Of a DNA stretch of 34,842 bases, positions 25,890 to 32,348 are shown in pieces. Each line of letters starts with the position of its first letter. The stretch's first letter is position 1. The translations under genes were made by a program, and so were the position numbers. Under the pieces are notes generated by a model. That model saw nothing but the letters and a program-made list of their open reading frames with translations, was not told the DNA's origin and made no database searches. Source of the DNA: Actinomadura sp. KC06 (GTDB lineage Bacteria; Actinomycetota; Actinomycetes; Streptosporangiales; Streptosporangiaceae); contig NZ_SMKT01000098.1 in assembly GCF_004348735.1 (NCBI RefSeq), positions 1 through 34,842 on the forward strand, given 5' to 3'.

Positions 25890-26954
25890 TCAGTACTCGA
25901 ACTCGGGCACGGTGGTCAGGATGTGCGGCCGCGGGGAGCTCTCCCTGGCCGACGGCTCCTGCGAGTGGGCCGAGCGAAGCACCTCTCCGGCGCCGAGCAC
26001 GGCCGCGTCGCCGGTGTCGTCCCCGATCCGTGCGGCGAGGCCCGTCCGGTCGCGGATCAGCCGCTCCAGGCCGGGCAGCCGGGCGGACCCGCCGGTGAGG
26101 GTGACGCCGACGCTCAGCAGGTCGCCGGAGATCTCCGGGGAGCAGCCCGCGAGCCCGGCGCCGATCGCCTCGACGATCTCGGCGACGGGCCCGGCGATCG
26201 CCCGGCCGATGTCCACGGTCGTGAGGACGACCTCGCGCGGCATCCCCGTCGCGATGTCGCGCCCGTGCACCACCGTCTGCCGCACCGGCCGCCGGCCGAG
26301 CGGCGGCACCGCCCCGACCGCCAGCTTCGCGGCCTCGGCCGCCGACTCCGACAGCGAGACGTTCTGCTCGCGCCGGACCATCGCCACGATCGCGCGGTCC
26401 AGCGCCGCGCCGCCGACGTGCGCGGTGTGGGACGTGACGAGCCCGCCGAACGCGATGACGCCGACGTCGGTGACGTCCGCGCCGATGTCGGCGATGACCG
26501 CGACCTCGGGCCGCGCCGACGACGTCATGCCCATGCCGATGGCGGCGGCGATCGGCGTCGGCACCAGCGTGAGCCGCCGCGCGCCCGCCTGGTACGCGGA
26601 GAACTGCAGCGCCCGGTAGTGGACGGAGCTCAGCCCGCTCGGCACCGTCACGACCAGCCGCGGACGCGCCGTGTAGTGGCGCCGGTGGTGCTTGCGGACG
26701 AGATGCCGCATCAGGTACTCGGCCTCATCGGTCTCGGTCGGCGCGCCCCGCCGGATGGGCCGGACGAGTGTCACGTCGGGGTTGCGTCCCGCCATCTCCT
26801 GTGCCGGGCCGCCGAGCGCGAGGATGCGTCCGGTGCGCCGGCATCGGGCGAGCAGCGACGGTTCCCGGCAGACCACCCCGCGGTCTCGGACATGCATCCG
26901 CACGGTGGCGCTGCCCAGGTCGATAGCGGTGTCCCGGCCCGCGAAGTCCCACAT
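25890..26954 (-). CDS. Divergent MreB-like actin-fold protein
   Basis: A 354-residue actin-fold protein of MreB size; ATG 26954 with GGGAGGGA upstream. Phosphate-1 DLGSATVRM (12-20), PRLVVTVPSGLSSVHYRAL, phosphate-2 ADIGADVTDVGVIAFGG, AHVGGAALDRAIV and adenosine LTGGSARLPGLERLI follow the MreB order. The conserved EEPMAAAIG, which carries the catalytic Glu in standard MreB, reads PTPIAAAIG here, and phosphate-2 lacks the GGGT run. The protein may bind ATP but hydrolyse it poorly. No mreC, mreD, rodA or pbp2 gene is beside it. It would be the first gene of a set including the MBL-fold, PLP and TPR-like genes. A third, divergent MreB paralogue in a sporulating actinomycete is one reading. Confidence 0.85.
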   Translation of the reverse strand: MWDFAGRDTAIDLGSATVRMHVRDRGVVCREPSLLARCRRTGRILALGGPAQEMAGRNPDVTLVRPIRRGAPTETDEAEYLMRHLVRKHHRRHYTARPRLVVTVPSGLSSVHYRALQFSAYQAGARRLTLVPTPIAAAIGMGMTSSARPEVAVIADIGADVTDVGVIAFGGLVTSHTAHVGGAALDRAIVAMVRREQNVSLSESAAEAAKLAVGAVPPLGRRPVRQTVVHGRDIATGMPREVVLTTVDIGRAIAGPVAEIVEAIGAGLAGCSPEISGDLLSVGVTLTGGSARLPGLERLIRDRTGLAARIGDDTGDAAVLGAGEVLRSAHSQEPSARESSPRPHILTTVPEFEY

Positions 26955-27065
26955 CGCGTCCCTCCCAATCGCCCCGAAAGTCGCAAGAGCCCTGATGATG
27001 CCCCTGCGTCCGGTGGGGATGCCCACGGCCGGGTAAGCGAATGGCAACGTCCTGGTGATCACGCG

Positions 27066-27080
27066 TCCGGAATTTCCGGA
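27066..27080. promoter_or_regulatory. TCCGGAA-T-TTCCGGA palindrome
   Basis: A perfect 7-1-7 inverted repeat in the intergenic region upstream of the MreB-like gene (about 112 bp before its ATG) and just beyond the znuB terminator hairpin. It could be an operator for the MreB-like gene set. Confidence 0.4.
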
Positions 27081-27096
27081 ACGCCGTCCGGGGCGC

Positions 27097-27131
27097 GGTG
27101 CCCGCCCGCCCGTGAGTGCCGGGCGGGCACC
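27097..27131 (-). terminator. Hairpin terminator of the znu operon
   Basis: Perfect 12-bp GC stem GGTGCCCGCCCG (27097-27108) against 27120-27131 with an 11-nt loop, seven bases after the znuB stop on the minus strand. No T-tract follows. Confidence 0.8.
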
Positions 27132-27137
27132 AAGAGA

Positions 27138-28019
27138 TCATGTGGGAACGGTGTCGAGCCGCAGGGGCGCGCGCCGTGCCGTCCAGCCGCGGCGCGTCCG
27201 GACGGCCCCCGCCGCCCGGCACACCCCGTACAGGAGGAACGAGATCGTCGTCACGTACGGGCTGACGGGGATGCTGGACCCGGCCGACAGCAGGATCCCG
27301 CCGACCACCGACACCGTCGCGAGCACCGTGCTCAGCACCGGCACGAGCACCGGCGACGCGCTCACCCGCACCGCCGCCGCGGCCGGCGTGCAGATCAGCG
27401 CCAGCACCAGCAGGGCCCCGACGATCTGCATCGACACGGCCACCGCGAGGGCGAGCACCAGCATGAACGCCGGCGACAGCGCCCGCACCGGCACGCCCCG
27501 CGCCGCCGCCACCTCCGGGTCGAGGCTCGCGAACGCCAGCGGACGCCACATGACCGCCAGGCACACCAGCACGACGGCCGACGTCGCCAGCAGCCACGAC
27601 AGCTTCGGCGTGTCGATCGCGACGATCTGCCCGGTGAGGAGGCCGAACTTGTTCGCGGACCGTCCCTCGTAGAGCGAGAGGAACAGGACGCCGAGCCCGA
27701 GCCCGAACGGCATCAGCACCCCGATGACCGATCCCCGGTCCCGCGCCCGGGAGCCGAGCACCCCGATCAGCGCCGCCGCCGCGAGCGCCCCGGCGATCGA
27801 GCCGCCGGCCACGCCCGTCCCGAGCAGCAGCGCCGCCGCCGCGCCCGCGAACGACAGCTCGCTGATGCCGTGCACGGCGAACGCCAGGTCGCGCATGATG
27901 ACGAACGTCCCGGCGAGCCCGCCGACCAGCCCGAGCACCGCCCCCGCGACGATCGAGTTCTGGATCAGCCCGAGCAGCGCCCCGTAGTCCTCGAAGTTGA
28001 AGATCTCGTGCCAGCTCAT
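27138..28019 (-). CDS. znuB: Zinc/manganese ABC transporter permease
   Basis: A 293-residue integral membrane protein with about eight to nine hydrophobic segments, of the ABC-3 family. FVIMRDLAFAVHGISELSFAG is the usual early cytoplasmic loop, followed by RARDRGSVIGVLMPFGLGLGVLFL and a VGALLVLALICTPAAAA segment conserved in the family. It forms the membrane channel of a metal importer with the ATPase and binding protein encoded upstream. The ATG overlaps the ATPase stop as ATGA. A basic tail (residues 270-293) is cytoplasmic. Confidence 0.92.
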   Translation of the reverse strand: MSWHEIFNFEDYGALLGLIQNSIVAGAVLGLVGGLAGTFVIMRDLAFAVHGISELSFAGAAAALLLGTGVAGGSIAGALAAAALIGVLGSRARDRGSVIGVLMPFGLGLGVLFLSLYEGRSANKFGLLTGQIVAIDTPKLSWLLATSAVVLVCLAVMWRPLAFASLDPEVAAARGVPVRALSPAFMLVLALAVAVSMQIVGALLVLALICTPAAAAVRVSASPVLVPVLSTVLATVSVVGGILLSAGSSIPVSPYVTTISFLLYGVCRAAGAVRTRRGWTARRAPLRLDTVPT

Positions 28020-28654
28020 GCGGCCGCCTCGCCGATGTCGAGGACCCGGTCGGCCAGCGGCAGCACGGGGTCGACCTCATGGGTGACGAACACGACGGTC
28101 GTGCCGTGGTCGCGCCGCCGCCGGTCGACCAGCCCGGCGACGATGCGCTGGTGCTCGGCGTCCAGCGACAGCAGCGGCTCGTCGCACAGCAGGATGCGCG
28201 GGCCGGACGCCAGCGCCTGCGCGACCCGGACCCGCTGCAGTTCCCCGCCCGACAGCAGGTCGAGGGGGACGTCCGCGAACGGCGCGGCGCCGACGTCCCG
28301 CAGCGCGGCCTCGACGCGGCGGCGCGCCTCGGGACGCGGCCGCCCCGACCCCCAGCGGTGCCCGTCGATCCCGAGCCGCACCAGGTCCCGGGCCCGCAGC
28401 GGCGTGTGCGGGACGACGGTCCGGTGCTGCGGGACGTACCCGACGAGGTCGCTCCCGCGCCGCGGGGCGCGCCCGTTCACGGTGACCGTCCCGGCGGACA
28501 GCCGCCGCAGCCCGAGCAGCACCTTCAGCAGGCTGGTCTTCCCCGACCCGTTCGGCCCGACGACGACCAGGAACTCGCCCGCCGCGACGTCGAGGTCGAG
28601 CCGCCACAGCCTCCGGTCCCCGTACGCCAGGACGGCGTCGCGGAGCGAGATCAC
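28016..28654 (-). CDS. znuC: Zinc/manganese ABC transporter ATP-binding protein
   Basis: A 212-residue ABC ATPase. GTG 28654 overlaps the binding-protein stop as GTGA, which fixes the start. Walker A GPNGSGKT (33-40), Q-loop YVPQHR, signature LSGGELQRVRVAQAL, Walker B ILLCDEPLLSLD and switch His in FVTHEVD are all intact. Short compared with Gram-negative ZnuC but usual for actinobacterial metal ABC ATPases. Powers import through the permease encoded next. Confidence 0.93.
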   Translation of the reverse strand: MISLRDAVLAYGDRRLWRLDLDVAAGEFLVVVGPNGSGKTSLLKVLLGLRRLSAGTVTVNGRAPRRGSDLVGYVPQHRTVVPHTPLRARDLVRLGIDGHRWGSGRPRPEARRRVEAALRDVGAAPFADVPLDLLSGGELQRVRVAQALASGPRILLCDEPLLSLDAEHQRIVAGLVDRRRRDHGTTVVFVTHEVDPVLPLADRVLDIGEAAA

Positions 28655-29571
28655 GACAGCGCCTTCCGCAGCGCGGCGATGTTGCCGTCCATCCAGGAGA
28701 CGTAGTTCTTCCCCGCCGGGAGCGTCTCGGTGACGGGGACGACGGGCACGCCGCCGTCCTTGGCCGCCTTCTCCAGCCTCTCGGTGTGCGGCCCGCTGGT
28801 CTGCGCGTTGTAGACGAGCGCCTCGACCTTCTTCCCGGTGATCAGCGCCAGCGTCTCCCGCAGGAGGCGGGGCGGCACGTCGTCGCCCTCCTCGATCGCC
28901 TCGCTGAACTCCTCGGGCGTCCGGTTCTCCAGCCCGGCGGCCGCCAGCAGGTGGCCGGGGACGGGCTCGGTGATCGCCACGCCCTCGCCCGCGTGCGCGG
29001 CCTTCAGCTCCGCGAGCTTCCCCTCCAGGGTCTTCAGCTCGGCCTTGAACGCGGCGGCGTTCGCCGAGAACACCGCCGCGTCGCCGGGGTCGGCCTTGGC
29101 GAGCGCCGCCGAGATCCGGTCGGCCAGGAGCGCGACCGACGGCAGGTCGTACCAGATGTGCTCGTTCAGCTCCTCGCCCGCGGGCGCCGTCTTCCCCGAG
29201 ATCCGGACGGCGTTCAGCACTTCCGCCTTGGACCCGGACCCCTTGAGCAGCGTGCCGACGAAGTCGTCGTAGCCGCCGCCGTTCTCGATCACGACCTCGG
29301 CCTTGGCGAGCGCGAGCCGGCTGCGTGTCCCCGCCTCGAAGGAGTGCGGGTCCTGCCCGGGATCGCTGATGAACGACGTCACGCTGACCTTGCCGCCGCC
29401 GATCCGCTGCGCGATGTCGCCGTACACGTTGGTGGAGGCCACGACGGAGACGGCGTCGCCGCCCGGCGTGGCCGTCGCGTCCGTGGACGAGCCGCAGCCG
29501 CCGCCCAGCAGCGCGAACGCGCCGATGGCCGCGCCCGTCCCGAGCATCCGGGCGCGCAGAACACAGGACAT
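28651..29571 (-). CDS. znuA: Zinc/manganese-binding lipoprotein of metal ABC importer
   Basis: A 306-residue cluster A-I binding protein. ATG 29571 with GGGAG; a signal peptide ends LLGGGC, an imperfect lipobox with Cys26 as lipidation site. Metal ligands include H76 in DPHSFE and H138 in EHIWYD; NGGGYDDFV and the later YNAQTSGPHTERL match the family. No His-rich loop is present between the first two ligand segments. Zinc rather than manganese is favoured by the Zur-like palindrome upstream, which is an inference. First gene of znuA-znuC-znuB with overlapping junctions. Confidence 0.92.
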   Translation of the reverse strand: MSCVLRARMLGTGAAIGAFALLGGGCGSSTDATATPGGDAVSVVASTNVYGDIAQRIGGGKVSVTSFISDPGQDPHSFEAGTRSRLALAKAEVVIENGGGYDDFVGTLLKGSGSKAEVLNAVRISGKTAPAGEELNEHIWYDLPSVALLADRISAALAKADPGDAAVFSANAAAFKAELKTLEGKLAELKAAHAGEGVAITEPVPGHLLAAAGLENRTPEEFSEAIEEGDDVPPRLLRETLALITGKKVEALVYNAQTSGPHTERLEKAAKDGGVPVVPVTETLPAGKNYVSWMDGNIAALRKALS

Positions 29572-29586
29572 GAGGACTCCCGAGAA

Positions 29587-29601
29587 TGAAAACGGTTTTC
29601 A
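29587..29601. promoter_or_regulatory. Zur-like operator
   Basis: TGAAAACGGTTTTCA is a perfect 7-1-7 palindrome close to the actinobacterial Zur box type TGAAAAT-x-ATTTTCA. It stands 15 bp upstream of the znuA ATG and is AT-rich against a GC-rich background. Zinc-loaded Zur binding there would shut off the importer. Confidence 0.8.
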
Positions 29602-29648
29602 CTGCAACCTAACACGGGACGTCCGATATGTCTGCGACACATGTGCGC

Positions 29649-29681
29649 CACCGCCATGGACGTGTGACGTCCATGGCGGTG
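29649..29681 (-). terminator. Hairpin terminator after the NlpC/P60 gene
   Basis: A perfect 15-bp stem (29649-29663 against 29667-29681) with a GTG loop. It lies 45 bp downstream of the NlpC/P60 stop and upstream of the znuA promoter region, so it insulates the two minus-strand units. No T-run follows. Confidence 0.8.
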
Positions 29682-29726
29682 GGTGCTGACTCGGTGGTCC
29701 GCCGTACCCCTCTAGGGGCCGGACGG

Positions 29727-30725
29727 TCAGTGGGGTGTGTGGCCGGGTGCGGTCAGTTCCTCGACCGGGCCTACGTACTTCTCCCAGGAGTCCGAGTCGT
29801 GCCGGGCGTGGCGCGGGCTGCGCGACGCGGGCTTCGCCTTGTACCTCGGACGCGGTTCCGGTCTGCTCTCTTCCGGCCGTTTCTCGCCGGGCGGCGCGCC
29901 GGTTTCTGCCAGCTCGTGATCGGGGGAGTGGTCGGGGAGAGTGTCGGGTGATTTGGGCAATGTGTCGGATGGTGGCGGAATCTGGGGGGTCCGCTGCTTA
30001 TCTGGCGGTTTATGGGCGGTGCGCTTGTCGGCGCTCATCCGGTCGATTTTCTCGACGAGCTCCTTCACCGAAGGCGACCACTCCTTGTAGGCGGGAGCGC
30101 CCGGTCGCACCGCACCCGCGAATTGCTTCTTCCGGCGTGCGTTGAGCTTGTCGATTCTGACCCTCGCGCCGGTATAGGGCGCGTGCAGGTAGCGTCCGTT
30201 TCCGACGTAGAGCCCGACATGGTTGCGGCCGCGGAAGAATACGAGGTCGCCGGGCTTGAGGTCCTTCAGCGCCACCTTCCGCTTCACCTGCCGGTACTGC
30301 GCGTGGGTGACGCGGGGGAGCTTGACGCCCGCCTTCCGCCACGAGGCCATCGCGAGACCGGAGCAGTCATAGCCGCCCGGCCCTTCCGCGCCCCACCGGT
30401 ACGGCTTGCCGATCTGCTTGCGCGCGAACGCCAGCGCCTTGCTCGCGCCCTCGCGCTGCGCCGCCTCACGCGTCCGGTACCGGTCGTAAGCCTGGACCTT
30501 CTTCAGCGTGGCGGAGTCGAGGTGCAGGCGTTTCAGCACCGCGGGATTGAGCGCCGCCAGCGCTTGCGAGCCCGTCGGGACCGCCAGCGCGAGCCCGGTC
30601 ACCGTGAGGGTGACCGCCGTCCGGAGCATTCTCTGTTTTCGGACGCCCGCCCGGGCGCGGCCGATATGGCCGACGGCCGATCCGTTCCCGGACTCGTTTC
30701 CGTGTGTTTGGCCTGCGGTGGACAT
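29727..30725 (-). CDS. Secreted NlpC/P60 peptidoglycan hydrolase
   Basis: A 332-residue protein with GGAGAG before ATG 30725. A basic N-terminal segment precedes a hydrophobic export signal (about 34-58). The NlpC/P60 domain spans about 92-205: GKPYRWGAEGPGGYDCSGL with C121, then LKPGDLVFFRGRNHVGLYVG with H169, and RYLHAPYTG with H181, the expected Cys-His-His triad. These enzymes cut D-Glu to meso-DAP type bonds in cell-wall peptides. The last 110 residues are Pro/Asp/Arg-rich and disordered, probably a wall-spanning or wall-binding tail. It stands alone, bounded by a hairpin downstream and a 169-bp leader region upstream. Confidence 0.92.
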   Translation of the reverse strand: MSTAGQTHGNESGNGSAVGHIGRARAGVRKQRMLRTAVTLTVTGLALAVPTGSQALAALNPAVLKRLHLDSATLKKVQAYDRYRTREAAQREGASKALAFARKQIGKPYRWGAEGPGGYDCSGLAMASWRKAGVKLPRVTHAQYRQVKRKVALKDLKPGDLVFFRGRNHVGLYVGNGRYLHAPYTGARVRIDKLNARRKKQFAGAVRPGAPAYKEWSPSVKELVEKIDRMSADKRTAHKPPDKQRTPQIPPPSDTLPKSPDTLPDHSPDHELAETGAPPGEKRPEESRPEPRPRYKAKPASRSPRHARHDSDSWEKYVGPVEELTAPGHTPH

Positions 30726-30802
30726 TCGGGTGCTCTCCGTTCCCCCGTCCAGGGGTCGTCGTCCGGATTTCGCCGGGACAGGTGATCTCCCTGCCGAGAG
30801 TT

Positions 30803-30860
30803 CGGGTACCCGTTGATCGCACCGTGATTTTCCCGCGCACGCCGATTTTGCATGATCATG
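30803..30860. promoter_or_regulatory. Palindromes upstream of the NlpC/P60 gene
   Basis: CGGGTACCCG (30803-30812) and CATGATCATG (30851-30860) are each perfect 10-bp palindromes in the 169-bp gap before the hydrolase gene. One or both could be regulator sites. The leader does not show the conserved blocks of the cyclic-di-AMP riboswitch often seen before such genes. Confidence 0.35.
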
Positions 30861-30894
30861 ACATGGAATTAGCGGCGGCCTTTGGTGTCTTTGA

Positions 30895-32346
30895 TCAAGC
30901 GGTCAGATGGGCGAGCGATTTCAGCGGGACGGGCAGCCAGGCCGGGCGGTTCCGCGCCTCGTAACGCACCTCGTACACCGCCTTCTCGAATTCGAAGGCG
31001 CGAATGAGCACCGAATGCGCCGCCGGATCGGGACCGCCCGCCGCCGCGTAGCCGCGGCAGAACGCCGCCCTGTTCCGCGCCGCCCAGGCGTGCGCCCGCG
31101 TCTCCAGCCGGCCGCCCGGTTCGGGCGGCATCGTCCCGGGCTTGGTGATGAGGAACCGGGCCGCGTACTCGAAGGAGCGCAGCATTCCGGCGACGTCCCG
31201 CAGCGGATGCGCGAGCGCCCGCCGCTCGTGCTGCGTCCGCGCCGGCTCGCCCTCGAAGTCGAGCACCGTCCAGCCGCTCTCGGTGCGCAGGACCTGGCCG
31301 AGGTGGTAGTCGCCGTGCACGCGCTGGACGGGCAGCGGCTCCGCCCGCGCCGCGAGATCGAGGAAGGCCCCGGTGAGCGACTTGGCGTGCGGCGCCAGGC
31401 CGGGGACGGCACGGCACGTCCCGGTCAGCTCGGCGTTCATGCGCGCCGCCATCTCGCGGACCTCGGCGGCGGGCAGCATCGTCACGCCGAACGCGCGGGC
31501 CAGCGCGCCGTGCACCTCGGCGGTCGCGGCGCCGAGCCGCTCCGCCTCGGCCGCGAAGTCGCCGCCGGCGGCGCTCGCGTCCAGCTCGGCCCACTCGCCC
31601 TCCCACCCGGCGTCGCGCGGCGGCGGCGTGTGCGCGAACCAGTCCCGGACGCTCGCGATCGCCAGGCTCCAGCCGTCCGCGCCGGTGTGCAGGTAGTCGG
31701 ACAGGAGGCCGAGCGTGACCGGCCCGCCTCCGGGGACGGGCCCCGGCTCCAGCTCGATCCAGCCGAGGACGGCCGGGACACGCGCGCAGCCGCCGCGGGT
31801 CAGCGCGAGGTTCACCTCCAGGTCGAGGTTGACGCCGTGGCTGAGCCGTCGGAACAGCTTGCAGATGTAGGCGTCGCCGAACAGCAGCGACGTGTTGCTC
31901 TGCTCGGCGGTGATGGGCAGGCTCGTCAGGTCCGTCCGGATGCGGGCGCCGTCGGCGTGGCGGAACCGCAGCGGGCCGATGGACGCGCCGGCGGCGAGCT
32001 CGTCCAGCAGCGTCCGGGTCAGGTCGGGGTCGTGGGCGGCGTCGTACAGGCGCACCTTCCGGCCGTCCGGGCCGTCCGGTTTGTCGTGGGTGGACGCGCC
32101 GATCTCGACGTGCCTGAGCCGGTCGGGCAGGTCGCGCCGGACGCCGAGAAGCAGCTGGTAATGGTCGACCGTGCCGTTCTGGTGGACGTCCAGGATGAGG
32201 TGGTGCAGTGCGGGGTCGCCGGTGCGGAGTTCGGTGGCGGTGCCGATGGACACATCATCGACGGGGCCGTCCTTTCCGCCGAACCATCGCTGCCCGGGCA
32301 GCCACTCCGCGAGGGCCCGCGTAAGGGCCGGATGGGGTGGCAGCAC
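30895..32346 (-). CDS. mak: Maltokinase (trehalose synthase-associated)
   Basis: GTG 32346 lies 2 bp after the treS stop, with AAAGGA about 10 bp upstream, and gives 483 residues; a GTG slightly further up, inside treS, is an alternative. N-terminal WLPGQRWFGGKDGPV is diagnostic of the maltokinase/PEP-like cap. ITAEQSNTSLLFGDAYICKLFRRL binds ATP. VHGDYHLGQVL contains the catalytic Asp and VLDFEGEP the magnesium-binding Asp. The enzyme phosphorylates maltose to maltose 1-phosphate, the donor used by GlgE for alpha-glucan synthesis. In many actinomycetes glgE and glgB are neighbours; neither is in this window. Confidence 0.94.
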   Translation of the reverse strand: MLPPHPALTRALAEWLPGQRWFGGKDGPVDDVSIGTATELRTGDPALHHLILDVHQNGTVDHYQLLLGVRRDLPDRLRHVEIGASTHDKPDGPDGRKVRLYDAAHDPDLTRTLLDELAAGASIGPLRFRHADGARIRTDLTSLPITAEQSNTSLLFGDAYICKLFRRLSHGVNLDLEVNLALTRGGCARVPAVLGWIELEPGPVPGGGPVTLGLLSDYLHTGADGWSLAIASVRDWFAHTPPPRDAGWEGEWAELDASAAGGDFAAEAERLGAATAEVHGALARAFGVTMLPAAEVREMAARMNAELTGTCRAVPGLAPHAKSLTGAFLDLAARAEPLPVQRVHGDYHLGQVLRTESGWTVLDFEGEPARTQHERRALAHPLRDVAGMLRSFEYAARFLITKPGTMPPEPGGRLETRAHAWAARNRAAFCRGYAAAGGPDPAAHSVLIRAFEFEKAVYEVRYEARNRPAWLPVPLKSLAHLTA

Positions 32347-32348
32347 GG

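Noticed and set aside
29706..29718. CCCCT-CT-AGGGG mini-hairpin after the NlpC/P60 stop
   Set aside because: Five-bp arms with a 2-nt loop are too small to be convincing next to the 15-bp hairpin at 29649-29681.
30726..30870. Cyclic-di-AMP riboswitch before the NlpC/P60 gene
   Set aside because: Such riboswitches often precede these genes, and GGGGGAAC is present near the start codon, but the GGGGGACCCA and GGGGTGAAT blocks in the proper order are not seen.
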